NCBI RefSeq assembly: GCF_001667275.1
Contig: NZ_LZHV01000015.1
Coordinates: 1 to 62,173, forward strand
Reading direction: 5' to 3'
Length of the DNA stretch: 62,173 nucleotides
Source: Mycobacterium sp. ACS4054
GTDB lineage: Bacteria; Actinomycetota; Actinomycetes; Mycobacteriales; Mycobacteriaceae
Shown here one piece after another: positions 34,229-43,009 of the stretch (positions within the stretch are counted from its first letter, which is position 1; each line of letters begins with the position of its first letter). A model generated the notes under the pieces. The model ran no database searches. It saw nothing but the letters and a program-made list of their open reading frames with translations, and was not told where the DNA came from. The translations under genes were made by a program, and so were the position numbers.

Positions 34229-35131
34229 ATGACCGGGACCGAACAGGTCTCACAATTCGAAGCCCTGCGACCGCACCTGATGGCGGTCGCCTATCGGCTC
34301 ACGGGCACGGTGGCCGACGCCGAGGACATCGTGCAGGAGGCCTGGCTGCGTTGGGACGGGCAGGACAGCCAGATCGACGACCTACGGGCCTGGCTGACCA
34401 CCGTGGTGAGCCGCCTGGGCCTGGACAAGTTGCGCTCGGCGGCGCACCGGCGCGAGACCTACACCGGCAACTGGCTGCCGGAACCGGTGGTCACCGGTTT
34501 CGACCGGACCGACCCGCTGTCGGCCGTGGTGGCCCAAGAGGACGCCCGGTTCGCGGCGATGGTGGTGCTGGAGCGGCTGTCGCCGGATCAGCGGGTCGCG
34601 TTCGTGCTGCACGACGGGTTCGCGGTGCCCTTCGCGGAGGTGGCCGAGGTGCTGGGCACCAGCGAGGCCGGCGCCCGACAGCTGGCGTCGCGGGCCCGCA
34701 AGGCCGTGACGGCCGAGCCGCCGCCCAGGCCCGACCCCTCGCACGACGAGGTGGTGGGCCGGCTGATGGCCGCCATGGCCGCCGGCGACCTGGACGCCGT
34801 GGTCTCGCTGCTGCACCCCGACGTCACCTTCACCGGCGATTCGAATGGCAAGGCGCCCACGGCCGTTCAGACCATCCACGGCCCGGACAAGGTGGTCCGG
34901 TTCATGCTGGGCCTGGCCCAGCGGTACGGCCCGGGCATGTTCACCTCGTACGAGCTGGGTCTGGTCAACGGCGAGCTGGGCATCTACACCGCGGGGCTGC
35001 CTGCGGCCGACGGGTACCGCGAGATGATGCCGCGGATCACGGCGGTGACGGTGCGCGACGGAAAGGTCAGCGCCCTATGGGATATCGCCAACCCGGACAA
35101 GTTCACCGGCTCTCCGCTGCGGCGCCCCTGA
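34229..35131 (+). CDS. sigJ: ECF sigma factor SigJ (ECF41 type)
   Basis: A 300-residue extracytoplasmic-function sigma factor. Sigma-2 region: RLTGTVADAEDIVQEAWLRW (about 22-41); sigma-4 region: AFVLHDGFAVPFAEVAEVLG and SEAGARQLASRAR. The WLPEP motif between them and the C-terminal SnoaL-like domain ending IANPDKFTG are hallmarks of ECF41 sigma factors, in which the extension replaces an anti-sigma factor. The usual DGGGR motif of that domain appears here as GDSNGK. ECF41 genes are typically linked to carboxymuconolactone decarboxylase, oxidoreductase or epimerase targets; a CMD-family gene with a matching promoter lies 5.9 kb away at 40407-40991. Confidence 0.93.
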   Translation: MTGTEQVSQFEALRPHLMAVAYRLTGTVADAEDIVQEAWLRWDGQDSQIDDLRAWLTTVVSRLGLDKLRSAAHRRETYTGNWLPEPVVTGFDRTDPLSAVVAQEDARFAAMVVLERLSPDQRVAFVLHDGFAVPFAEVAEVLGTSEAGARQLASRARKAVTAEPPPRPDPSHDEVVGRLMAAMAAGDLDAVVSLLHPDVTFTGDSNGKAPTAVQTIHGPDKVVRFMLGLAQRYGPGMFTSYELGLVNGELGIYTAGLPAADGYREMMPRITAVTVRDGKVSALWDIANPDKFTGSPLRRP

Positions 35132-35155
35132 CGCCGGAGTCGCCATGGCGGGCGA

Positions 35156-37759
35156 CTATCTGCGGGCGAGTTTGCGCGCCAGCCGGATCCCTTGGCGCGC
35201 GGTGAGGTTCGGTAGGTAGGCGCGGCTGATCGCGTTGGCGATCGCGGGCAGCGACGACGGGTCGCGGTAGGCCATGTACAGCGGCTGGTACTCGGGCTGG
35301 AACTTGGCCTTGAAGCTGAGCAGCGACCGGAAGCCGTACACGGGCTCCAGCGCTTTGCCGGTGACGTCGAGGATGCGGTCCAACGCCGTGACCTCGTTGC
35401 CCCGGGCCAGCCGGGCCAGCGGGGCGCCGGACAGACTGAGGAACTCCGCGCCCTCCTCCCGAAAGCTCTGTGCGGCAGAGGCGATCAAGAACTCCATCAC
35501 GCCTTTGAAGGGGCTGCTGCCCCGCCTGCGCATGAAGTCCAGCGTCCAGCCGACCGTCTGCCCTTCGGAGTAGACCGGCAACCAGCTGGTGATGCCGTGC
35601 ACGATCCACTGCTCGTCCACGGCGATCAGGCATCGCACGGCCGGGTCGTCGAGCTCGTCCAAACCGCCCAGCGTCCAACCCATTTCGGGCATGCCCTTGT
35701 CGGCGACCCATTCCTCGGAGATCACCCGCACCTGGTCGCGGATCGACAATGGCGCCTCCGGATAGCTCGTCCACTCGGCGCGAATGCCCTCCTTGGCCGC
35801 CTTGTTCAGCGCGGTCCGAATGTCTTGCCACTTCTTGCCTTTGAACTCCAGCTCGGCCAACGGCACCACGGTGTCCTCGGCCACCTGCACCGCGGACCAG
35901 CCCAGCGCCAGCGCGCGGTCACGCACGTCCTCGGTGATGCTGTACATGCACGCCGTCCAGCCGTTACGGTCGCAGAACCGCTCGAACCCGCGGATCGCGT
36001 CGTCCTGCGCGCCGGAGTCGCCCAGCGGGCCGCCGGTGGTCAGCGCGACCGCGGCCACCACGCGGTAGGCGAGCGCCGCGCGTCCGTCCTCGGTGAACCA
36101 GTACGCGTTGCCAGGCCAGGTGCTCATGTAGGCCAGCGAGGATCCGCTGTTGGCCACCATCAGGTTTCGTGCCCGGGTCGCCGCCTCGTCGTCGACGACG
36201 ACGCTCGCCCGCCAGAAGCTGACCACCAAGCCCGCCAGCAGCATCACCCAGAACACCGCTCCGCAGAACTCCCAGGCCAGGAGCGCAAGCCCGCTGTTGG
36301 GCAAGAACTTTGCGCTGTGCGCCAGTTCGTAGGCCGGCGGCAGGTAGCGGGTGGGCAGGTCGGAGACCAGCTGGGCGAGGCTCGGCGGGGGATCGAATTC
36401 TTTGCGCTCCCAAAATGCAACCAGCAGGTAGCCGCCGGCGGTGAGCGCCGCGGTGGCCGCCAGGCCCAGCCCCAGCCGCAGGTAGGTGGCGCGCGGCGCG
36501 GTCACCGTGAACAACGGCCGGGTGAACAACAACAGCGCAATCATCAAGCAGGGCACCACGATTGGGGCGATGAGAATCAACGTGTCGTGGGCGAACGAGT
36601 ATGTGTCGTCCGCGTCGTGCACGAAAGATCCCGCGTCGGCCGCGTCGCGGGTCCACAGCACGGCGAACCAGGCGCTGCCCGCGACCAGCGCCGCGTTGAG
36701 CAGCAACGCCAACCACCAAGCGAAGCGGCGCCCCCGGCGCAAACCGACCGCGGCCGCCAGCAGCAGCAGCGCCGGCCCGACCGAGGTGATCGCCGACCCC
36801 ACCCCGGTGCCGAGGGTCTGCGAGACCGCCAGCCGGCACGCCTCGCTCAACCCGGGATCGACGCACAGCTGCCGCATGCGCTCGCTGTCCTCGGCGGGAG
36901 AGGCGAACAGCGACTGCAAGATTCGCAGCGGGCCGTAGCCGGGGTAGGCGAGCCAGGCGCCGGTGGAACCGAGCAGGGTCAGCAGGGGGCCGAATGCCGT
37001 CGCCGCGACCACCGTGGCCACCAGCACCCTGGCCTCCGAGCGGGAGGGGGGCGAGACGGCGGCACGCGCCTCCGACCGGTAGAACAGCCAGCCCAACAGC
37101 AGTCCGGCCACCGCGCCGAAAACCCGCAAGACGTCGAGCAGGGTGCCCGAATACAGCGCGAACACCACCACGCCGCTGAACATCAACAGCCGCAGCCGGC
37201 GCCGCCACAGCGCCGACAGCTTGAACGTCATCACCACGGCGAGGCAGACCAGCGCCGGCGTGGTGCCGACCGCGACCTCCTTGTCGAGGTTGGTCAACCA
37301 GGAGTCGCCGGTGCGTGACAGCAGCGCGACGGCGCCGACACCGAGCAGGCTGCTCAGCACCTGGCCGGTCACCAGGAATACGGCGGTGCGGCGTGGGCCG
37401 AGCAAACGTTCGGCGGGAACGCCCACGGCCACCGTGAACAGCGTGGCGACGACGTAGGCGGCCAGCGACACGTTCCACAGCCCGGCGGTGAGCGGCGTCC
37501 ACCAGAAGCCGCGCTCCAGCTGGGATGTGCCGATGGCGACCTTGGCCACCAGGCCGTGGGGCATGCCCGGCGCATTCTCGGTGTTGTTCGACCACACCGA
37601 CCACGCGTGGGTGACCGCGCCGAGCACCCACAGCGTGACGACCAGGCCGACGGTGACCGGCGACTGCCGCAGCAGCGCGAGCGCCCGCCGCGCGTTGTGC
37701 TGGACGACGGCGCGCTTGTCGAGCACCGTCGTCGGTTTGTCGAGCACCGCGGCGGTCAT
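35156..37759 (-). CDS. Rhomboid-like/aminoacyl-phosphatidylglycerol synthase fusion
   Basis: An 867-residue membrane protein from ATG 37759, which overlaps the upstream esterase stop as ATGA. The N-terminal ~250 residues hold about six helices with rhomboid-like topology (VPAERLLGPRRTAVFLVTGQ region). About five more helices follow (roughly 270-560). The C-terminal ~300 residues are a DUF2156/LPG_synthase_C domain (the MprF/LysX catalytic fold): AYRVVAAVALTTGGPLGD, FCDRNGWTACMYSITED, SLSGAPLARL and KAKFQPEYQPLYMAY. Such domains transfer an amino acid from aminoacyl-tRNA to phosphatidylglycerol or diacylglycerol. No lysyl-tRNA synthetase domain is attached, so donor tRNA and product are open. 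Confidence 0.82.
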   Translation of the reverse strand: MTAAVLDKPTTVLDKRAVVQHNARRALALLRQSPVTVGLVVTLWVLGAVTHAWSVWSNNTENAPGMPHGLVAKVAIGTSQLERGFWWTPLTAGLWNVSLAAYVVATLFTVAVGVPAERLLGPRRTAVFLVTGQVLSSLLGVGAVALLSRTGDSWLTNLDKEVAVGTTPALVCLAVVMTFKLSALWRRRLRLLMFSGVVVFALYSGTLLDVLRVFGAVAGLLLGWLFYRSEARAAVSPPSRSEARVLVATVVAATAFGPLLTLLGSTGAWLAYPGYGPLRILQSLFASPAEDSERMRQLCVDPGLSEACRLAVSQTLGTGVGSAITSVGPALLLLAAAVGLRRGRRFAWWLALLLNAALVAGSAWFAVLWTRDAADAGSFVHDADDTYSFAHDTLILIAPIVVPCLMIALLLFTRPLFTVTAPRATYLRLGLGLAATAALTAGGYLLVAFWERKEFDPPPSLAQLVSDLPTRYLPPAYELAHSAKFLPNSGLALLAWEFCGAVFWVMLLAGLVVSFWRASVVVDDEAATRARNLMVANSGSSLAYMSTWPGNAYWFTEDGRAALAYRVVAAVALTTGGPLGDSGAQDDAIRGFERFCDRNGWTACMYSITEDVRDRALALGWSAVQVAEDTVVPLAELEFKGKKWQDIRTALNKAAKEGIRAEWTSYPEAPLSIRDQVRVISEEWVADKGMPEMGWTLGGLDELDDPAVRCLIAVDEQWIVHGITSWLPVYSEGQTVGWTLDFMRRRGSSPFKGVMEFLIASAAQSFREEGAEFLSLSGAPLARLARGNEVTALDRILDVTGKALEPVYGFRSLLSFKAKFQPEYQPLYMAYRDPSSLPAIANAISRAYLPNLTARQGIRLARKLARR

Positions 37760-39060
37760 TGGGTCAGCCCCGTGCGCGCCGCCAGCCACGGAATCGCCGC
37801 TTCGAACGAGGCCCGGAACACGGCGAAGGTGTGTCCTCCGGGAAATTCCTGCCACTGCACTTTCATGCCGGCCTGCTGGCAGGCCGCGTAGATCTCCCGC
37901 TGCTGGGGGTTGTAGACCCCGTCGTCGGAACCCGCCGTGATCAGCGCGTTGGTGTCCGGATACTGCCGCTTGGCCATGATGTCCTTCGGTGTGACGTTGT
38001 TGTAGGCGGCCTCGTCGCCGTTGAACAACTTGGCGACGATTTCGGCGTGGCTGGTCAGGATCGGCTCCCGCTGGCCGGACATGTCCACCACGTTGGCATA
38101 GGCCTCAGGGGCGCGAAGCCCGACCAGCAGCGAGCACGTGCCGCCGGACGACAGGCCGCCGATCCCCCACTGGCGGTGGTCCCGGCTCACTTGCAGGTTC
38201 GCCGATACCCAGCGCGGAAGGTCCTCGGCCAGGTAGGTCTGCGGCGTGCCCCAGGCGGAGTCCACGCAGCTCGGATTGTTTTCCGCGACACCTTGCTGGT
38301 CGGCCATCACCACCACCGGGGCCAGGCCCTTGTGACGCGCGGCGAACTGGCCGAGCGCGTCGTCGACGTGCACCTTGTCGATCCAGTCGCGCGGCGCTCC
38401 CGGGTCGCCGGGAAGCAGGACGAGCACGGGCAGTTCGGGCCGCGGTGTGGCCAGGTAGGCCGGGGGCAGGTAGATCAGCGCCTCACGCGGGCTGAACCGG
38501 CCCGACGCCGGAATGGACGCCTTCACCACCTGGCCGTCCGCGGGCATGTTCGCCGGCGGCTGCCACAGCTGGTCGAGCGTGCTGCCCGCCGCGGCGCGCA
38601 CCGCGCTGGCCTGGCTCGAGGCGACCGAGGACAGGTCGCCGACGGGGTGCAGCAGCGGGTTCACCAGCTTGCGTGCGGTGGTGAACGCCGCATAGTGAAT
38701 GTTGGCCTGCGCGGCGATCACCACCACCGACCACAGCACGCCCAGCACCATCAGCGCGCGCACCGGCCAGCCGGACCGGCGCATCCTGGCAGCCGACAGG
38801 CACAACACCAGGGCGGCGACCCCGCCCCAGGCGAACAGCGTCCACGGGATGATGTCGGGATAGGGATGCCAGCGGTAGTTCACCGTGAAATAGCCGGCCA
38901 CCGCGACCGCCACCGCTATGGCCACGCACAGCGGCACCGCCCGTAGCCACCACTGGCGCCCCCGCCTGCACAACAGCGCGACCAGAAGGCCGAGCACCGA
39001 CACGGCGATCAGCGCCTGCGCCGGGAAGTCGATCAGCGACCAGTCCAAGGGCGACTTCAT
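37756..39060 (-). CDS. Membrane-anchored esterase (esterase D fold)
   Basis: A 434-residue protein with four N-terminal hydrophobic helices (about 14-32, 42-60, 70-88 and 98-116), followed by an extracytoplasmic alpha/beta hydrolase domain of the esterase D/mycolyltransferase type. Likely triad: Ser in WGIGGLSSGGTCSLL, Asp in ITAGSDDGVYN and His in FPGGHTFAVF. The 4-base overlap with the aminoacyl-lipid synthase gene ties the two functions. Known aminoacyl-phosphatidylglycerol synthase genes in Firmicutes and corynebacteria can be paired with lipases that hydrolyse or process the aminoacyl lipid, so a maturing or turnover role is a reasonable inference. Confidence 0.82.
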   Translation of the reverse strand: MKSPLDWSLIDFPAQALIAVSVLGLLVALLCRRGRQWWLRAVPLCVAIAVAVAVAGYFTVNYRWHPYPDIIPWTLFAWGGVAALVLCLSAARMRRSGWPVRALMVLGVLWSVVVIAAQANIHYAAFTTARKLVNPLLHPVGDLSSVASSQASAVRAAAGSTLDQLWQPPANMPADGQVVKASIPASGRFSPREALIYLPPAYLATPRPELPVLVLLPGDPGAPRDWIDKVHVDDALGQFAARHKGLAPVVVMADQQGVAENNPSCVDSAWGTPQTYLAEDLPRWVSANLQVSRDHRQWGIGGLSSGGTCSLLVGLRAPEAYANVVDMSGQREPILTSHAEIVAKLFNGDEAAYNNVTPKDIMAKRQYPDTNALITAGSDDGVYNPQQREIYAACQQAGMKVQWQEFPGGHTFAVFRASFEAAIPWLAARTGLTQ

Positions 39061-39380
39061 ACCCCTCCGTTTGGCTTCGCACCCAGTTCCGCAACCTGTA
39101 TGCCCCGGCGAGCCGGCCCCCCGTCCGCCGTGGCCGACCCAGCGATGACTAGCGACGAGCCCAGGAGTAATGGCTGTATATCACGATGGGCGAGCGGTTT
39201 TCACCGACTCTGCAGAAGTTGCACCGCGGCCCTTTTCGCGGGGACGGCGGGCGTCAATGCCTTCAATGTCGCGCCGCCCGGATGGGGGCGGTTACCGGGG
39301 CCTCCGACGGCGCCGGCCGGCATCAAGAATGGCCGCCGCGGACCCTCGCGATCGGCGCCGGCAACGAAAAGGCTTGCGCC
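39061..39380. other. 320-bp gap, no convincing gene
   Basis: It lies upstream of the esterase gene and downstream of the racemase gene, both on the minus strand, so it should hold the promoter of the esterase-synthase operon. A relatively AT-rich spot (TAATGGCTGTATATCACG near 39170) is the best promoter candidate. Open frames present are short, overlap each other on opposite strands and resemble nothing I know. Confidence 0.4.
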
Positions 39381-40244
39381 CTAAGCGATGTCGCGGATCC
39401 GAATGAGTTCGGCGGCGCCGCGTTGCGGCCGGTGCGGCCGCCAACGCGACAGCGCCCAGCGGCGGGACGGCCGCGCCGCGGCAATGGATTCAATGTCGGT
39501 CGGCGGGGTCGCGCGGGTGCCCGGATCCACCAAGAGGCGGGATGCTTCCTCGACCAGCGCGGTCACGCTGTCGACGACGGGCTTGCCCGCCATCTCGGCG
39601 TCGACGACGCCGTAGAGCTCATTGCAGTCCAGTATCAGCGCGTCCACATTCTCCCCGAGCCCGGCGATGACCCGGCGGAATTCCTCTGGCACTGGGACGG
39701 GAGCCGTGGACCATTGCAGCGACTCGATGAACCGGTCGACGATCTCCTGATCGCCCGGCGCGGGGGCCACGACGGCGATGCCGGCGTCGCCGAGGCCGCG
39801 CTCGTAGGCCGCGGAGGACACCATGATGCTCGACGCGACGAGTCCGACCCGGCGGACGTTCAGGCGTTGCAGCTTCCGGCCGGTCGCCTCGACCATGCCG
39901 ACGCATGTGAGTGCGCCCAGCGCGGGGTCGACCGTGGTGGCGTTGCAAGCGACGGCGATCACGTCCGCGCCGGTTCCGGCGAGGGAGCGAGAGGTCCGGG
40001 TCACGAGGTCCCGCAACGCTTCCTGGTGCCCGGGCCGAGGCGAGCCGGCCGCGGCGGCGTCCACCAGGCGCCGCTGCACACCGATGGTGTGCACGACCAC
40101 GTCCGGGTATGAACCGCCCGTCAGCGCCCTATGGTTCTCGCACAGCATCGCGTAGAACCGGGCGGTGGTGCGGGGGCCCAACCCATCCACGACACCGAGC
40201 CGCCGTTGCGGCGCCCACCGATCGGAGCTAGCGAGTTGGTCCAT
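39381..40244 (-). CDS. Aspartate/glutamate racemase family protein
   Basis: A 287-residue member of the Asp/Glu/hydantoin racemase family. ATG 40244 is chosen because the first conserved block (RRLGVVDGLGPRTTARFYAM) follows at once; the frame is open 53 codons further. The two cofactor-independent catalytic cysteines are visible in IAVACNATTVD and LILDCNELYGVVD. The C-terminal ~45 residues are Arg/Pro/Ala-rich and atypical for the family. The gene lies 162 bp downstream of the CMD gene on the same strand. Substrate unknown: Asp, Glu or an N-substituted amino acid are all possible. Confidence 0.82.
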   Translation of the reverse strand: MDQLASSDRWAPQRRLGVVDGLGPRTTARFYAMLCENHRALTGGSYPDVVVHTIGVQRRLVDAAAAGSPRPGHQEALRDLVTRTSRSLAGTGADVIAVACNATTVDPALGALTCVGMVEATGRKLQRLNVRRVGLVASSIMVSSAAYERGLGDAGIAVVAPAPGDQEIVDRFIESLQWSTAPVPVPEEFRRVIAGLGENVDALILDCNELYGVVDAEMAGKPVVDSVTALVEEASRLLVDPGTRATPPTDIESIAAARPSRRWALSRWRPHRPQRGAAELIRIRDIA

Positions 40245-40354
40245 GTCGATTCTCCAAGTCCGGTGGCGTCCGTTTTCGGGCACACGATGACTATCCCCGC
40301 TCGGCCGCGCCGTGTCTTCCACCATCCGGCTCCCGCGGTGGGGGAGCCGGCCTT

Positions 40355-40392
40355 CCCCACATCGGACGACCCCGGGTCCGTCGATCGGGGGA
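40355..40392 (-). promoter_or_regulatory. Partial match to the MFS paired-palindrome element
   Basis: Minus-strand TCCCCCGATCGACGGAC (40392-40376) and GTCCGATGTGGGG (40367-40355) resemble the start and end of the 51-bp elements at 20135 and 28391. The distance between the CCGAT cores is about 23 rather than 34 bases, and the second core is degenerate. It lies in the 162-bp gap upstream of the racemase gene. Confidence 0.35.
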
Positions 40393-40406
40393 GCGCTGGT
40401 CACCGG

Positions 40407-40991
40407 CTACGGCGTGGCCGCCCACGGAACCCGGCACGCGTCCCCGGAACTGAATCCCTGCTCGGTGATGCCCAGCGCGGTGTTCATCCGGGCCCGCATG
40501 TTCTCCACGCCGATCTGATAGGTCAGCTCGATCACCCCCGCGTCGCCGAACCGGGCGCGCAGGTCGGCCACCTGCTCGTCGGTGACGGTGTGCGGATCGG
40601 TCGTCATCGCGTCGGCGTAGCGGATCGCGGCGCGCTCGTCGTCGGTGAACGCCGTCGAAGTGGCGTAGTTGTCGATGTCCTTGAGCCGTTCGATGTCCAG
40701 GCCGTCCAGGCGCTGCAGCATGGACCCGAAGTCGACGCACCAGGAACAGCCGATGCTGCGAGCGGTCCACAGCACCGCCAGCTCGCGCACGCCGACCGGC
40801 AGCGTCTTGGACGCCCGATCGAGCATCGTCTCGTGCACGGCCCCGGCGACCATCAACTTGCGATGGTGGGCGGTCACGGTGAACGGTTCGGGAACCTGGC
40901 CGTAGCGGCGCTTGGCGATCCGGTACATGGCGCGGGTCAGCGGCCCGGCGCGGTTGGGGGACAGGGGCTCGATGCGCGTTTTCTGTGTCAT
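40407..40991 (-). CDS. Carboxymuconolactone decarboxylase (AhpD-like) family protein
   Basis: A 194-residue CMD/AhpD-fold protein from ATG 40991. The core is RELAVLWTARSIGCSWCVDFGSML (in part), carrying the C-x-x-C redox pair; the histidine three residues after the second Cys in AhpD is replaced by Gly (CSWCVDFG). The conserved acidic residue precedes it in VRELAVL. The fold usually serves as an alkylhydroperoxidase or decarboxylase. CMD genes are the classic neighbours and targets of ECF41 sigma factors, and this gene has an ECF41-type promoter 8 bases before its ATG. That points to oxidative or small-molecule stress under SigJ. Confidence 0.88.
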   Translation of the reverse strand: MTQKTRIEPLSPNRAGPLTRAMYRIAKRRYGQVPEPFTVTAHHRKLMVAGAVHETMLDRASKTLPVGVRELAVLWTARSIGCSWCVDFGSMLQRLDGLDIERLKDIDNYATSTAFTDDERAAIRYADAMTTDPHTVTDEQVADLRARFGDAGVIELTYQIGVENMRARMNTALGITEQGFSSGDACRVPWAATP

Positions 40992-40999
40992 ATCCCTCA

Positions 41000-41026
41000 G
41001 ACGGGATGGCACGCGAAAGTGTGACG
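41000..41026 (-). promoter_or_regulatory. ECF41 (SigJ-type) promoter of the CMD gene
   Basis: On the minus strand CGTCACA (41026-41020), 16 bases, then CGTC (41003-41000). The published ECF41 consensus is TGTCACA, 16 bases, CGTC; only the first base differs. The ATG at 40991 follows CGTC by 8 bases, so the transcript would be leaderless or nearly so. Confidence 0.75.
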
Positions 41027-41104
41027 GCCTCGCGCGCACAGACGCGGAAATCCGCCTCGTGGGCGGCGGGAGAGCCGTAGCATGCGGCTAGCCTTTCGAC
41101 GTCG

Positions 41105-42208
41105 ATGAGCGGTGGTGGCGATTGCGAGTCAACGATGACCGCGCTGTTTAGCCGGCGGGCCGATCAGTACGACTGGCTCTCCGGCTATCTCGCGTCGCGG
41201 GGCCTCAGCGGCGCCACCCGGGCGGCGATCGCGTTCCTTTCGGCGTCGCTGGTGTTGTGCCTCATCGCGTTGCTGGCCGGCTCGGACGGCCCCCGCGGAT
41301 CGGTGCCGGTGGCGATGATGTGGTCGGCCGCCGCCGGTGGGGTGGCGGGCGTGCTGCTGTGGGCGTGGCGCTGGCCGACGCGCGGGCAGTCCATCGCCTA
41401 CGCCCTGACCTGCAACACCGCCGTCGCGCTGGCCTGCCTGGCGCATCCGAACCCGCTGGCCGCGCTGATCGGCTGCATCGCCTTCGCGACCTTCGGCGCG
41501 TACATGGCGTTCTTCCACACCACGGGATTGGTGCTCTACAACTTCGCGGTGGCCGCCGCGGTCGGCTCCTGGGAGGCCTTGTCGCTGGCGAGGTCCGGGC
41601 ACCCCAGCCTCGCCGGGGTGGATCTGTGGCTGGTGATCGAGGTCAACATCGCGCTGCCGCTGGCCATTCGGATTCTGATGCGCGCCCTGACGGGGGACCT
41701 GCTGCAGGCCGACCGCGATCCGCTGACGGGCCTGCTGAACCGGCGCACGTTTCAGCACGAGGCGTTGGGCATGATCTTGGCCCGGCGCGGCATCGACTCC
41801 CACCTGGTGGTCATGCTGATCGACCTCGACCACTTCAAAGACATCAACGACCGGCTCGGTCACGCCGCGGGGGACCGCGCACTGGTCCAGGTCGCCCAGG
41901 CCCTGTCGGCCGCCTCCGACGAATCGGTGGTGGCCCGCAGCGGCGGCGAGGAATTCCTGTTGGCCGGCACCTCCAAGGCGTGCAACGCCGAGTCGCTGGC
42001 CGCGCGGATGTGTCGCGCCATCGCCGCGTCGGCCGCGGGAGTGACCGCCAGCATCGGCACGGCCTGCGCCCACCTCGACGACACCGCCTCGGAACCGCAA
42101 TCGCTGCTGGGGGAGTTGGTCACCGCCGCCGACGCCGCGATGTATGAGGCAAAGCGGTTGGGCGGCAACCAGAGCAGCCATCACGAGCTGTGTGACCCGC
42201 GCAGGTGA
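41105..42208 (+). CDS. Membrane diguanylate cyclase (GGDEF)
   Basis: A 367-residue protein with about six N-terminal helices (residues 35-195) and a C-terminal GGDEF domain. It begins at RDPLTGLLNRRTFQHE, continues with IDLDHFKDINDRLGHAAGD and has the active-site SGGEEF (GGEEF form), so it is probably competent to make cyclic di-GMP. The inhibitory I-site RxxD is not intact (Ala replaces Arg in AASD upstream of GGEEF). TAGCCT at 41089, 10 bases before the ATG, may be a -10. It is divergent from the CMD gene, and its stop abuts the stop of sdhB. It is not at this locus in M. tuberculosis as far as I recall. Confidence 0.9.
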   Translation: MSGGGDCESTMTALFSRRADQYDWLSGYLASRGLSGATRAAIAFLSASLVLCLIALLAGSDGPRGSVPVAMMWSAAAGGVAGVLLWAWRWPTRGQSIAYALTCNTAVALACLAHPNPLAALIGCIAFATFGAYMAFFHTTGLVLYNFAVAAAVGSWEALSLARSGHPSLAGVDLWLVIEVNIALPLAIRILMRALTGDLLQADRDPLTGLLNRRTFQHEALGMILARRGIDSHLVVMLIDLDHFKDINDRLGHAAGDRALVQVAQALSAASDESVVARSGGEEFLLAGTSKACNAESLAARMCRAIAASAAGVTASIGTACAHLDDTASEPQSLLGELVTAADAAMYEAKRLGGNQSSHHELCDPRR

Positions 42209-43009
42209 TCAGCGGGTGAACATCAGCGCGCGCTTGACCTCCTGAATCGCCTTGGTGATCTGAATGCCGCGGGGGCAGGCCTCCGTGCAGTTGAACGTGG
42301 TGCGGCACCGCCACACGCCGTCGACCTCGTTGAGGATGTCGAGGCGCTCGGCGGCGGCCTCGTCGCGGCTGTCGAAGATGAACCGGTGCGCGTTGACGAT
42401 CGCCGCCGGCCCGTAGTAGCTGCCCTCGTGCCAGAAGATGGGGCAACTCGTCGTGCAGGCCGCGCACAGGATGCACTTGGTGGTGTCGTCGTAGCGGGCG
42501 CGGTCGGTGGGGCTCTGAATGCGTTCGCGCGTAGGGGGATTCCCGCTGGTGACCAGGTACGGCTTGACCGCGCGGTAGGCGTCGAAGAACGGCTCCATGT
42601 TGACCACCAGGTCCTTCTCCACCGGCAGTCCGCGGATCGGCTCGACCGTGATGGTGAGTTGCTTGCCCGGCTTCTCGGGCAGCAGGTCACGCATCAGCAC
42701 CTTGCAGGCCAGCCGGTTGACGCCGTTGATGCGCATGGCGTCCGAGCCGCACACCCCGTGCGCGCAGGAGCGCCGGAAGGTCAGCGTGCCGTCCAGGTAG
42801 CTCTTGATGTAGATCAGCAGGTTGAGCAGCCGGTCGCTGGGCAGGCAGGGCACCCGAAAGCTTTGCCAGCCACCGGTTTCCGCGAATGCGTCGGGGTCGT
42901 CGGGGTTGAACCGGGCGATCTTGAGGGTCACCAGCACGGCGCCCTCGGGGACGGGCGGCAGCGGCGGCTCCGGTCCCCGGTCCACCTCGACGTCGACGCT
43001 GTCGGACAT
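42209..43009 (-). CDS. sdhB: Succinate dehydrogenase iron-sulfur subunit
   Basis: SdhB (266 residues) carries electrons from SdhA flavin to quinone. The [2Fe-2S] ligands lie in RRSCAHGVCGSDAM and LACKVL. The [4Fe-4S]/[3Fe-4S] ligands lie in CILCAACTTSCP and CRTTFNCTEACPRGI. Its ATG overlaps the sdhA stop by one base (TGATG), and it ends the operon sdhC-sdhD-sdhA-sdhB. This corresponds to the M. tuberculosis set Rv3316-Rv3319, the second succinate dehydrogenase. Confidence 0.97.
   Translation of the reverse strand: MSDSVDVEVDRGPEPPLPPVPEGAVLVTLKIARFNPDDPDAFAETGGWQSFRVPCLPSDRLLNLLIYIKSYLDGTLTFRRSCAHGVCGSDAMRINGVNRLACKVLMRDLLPEKPGKQLTITVEPIRGLPVEKDLVVNMEPFFDAYRAVKPYLVTSGNPPTRERIQSPTDRARYDDTTKCILCAACTTSCPIFWHEGSYYGPAAIVNAHRFIFDSRDEAAAERLDILNEVDGVWRCRTTFNCTEACPRGIQITKAIQEVKRALMFTR

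Noticed and set aside
39061..39380. Short open frames of 78-94 codons as small genes
   Set aside because: They overlap one another, lack ribosome sites and show no recognisable sequence.
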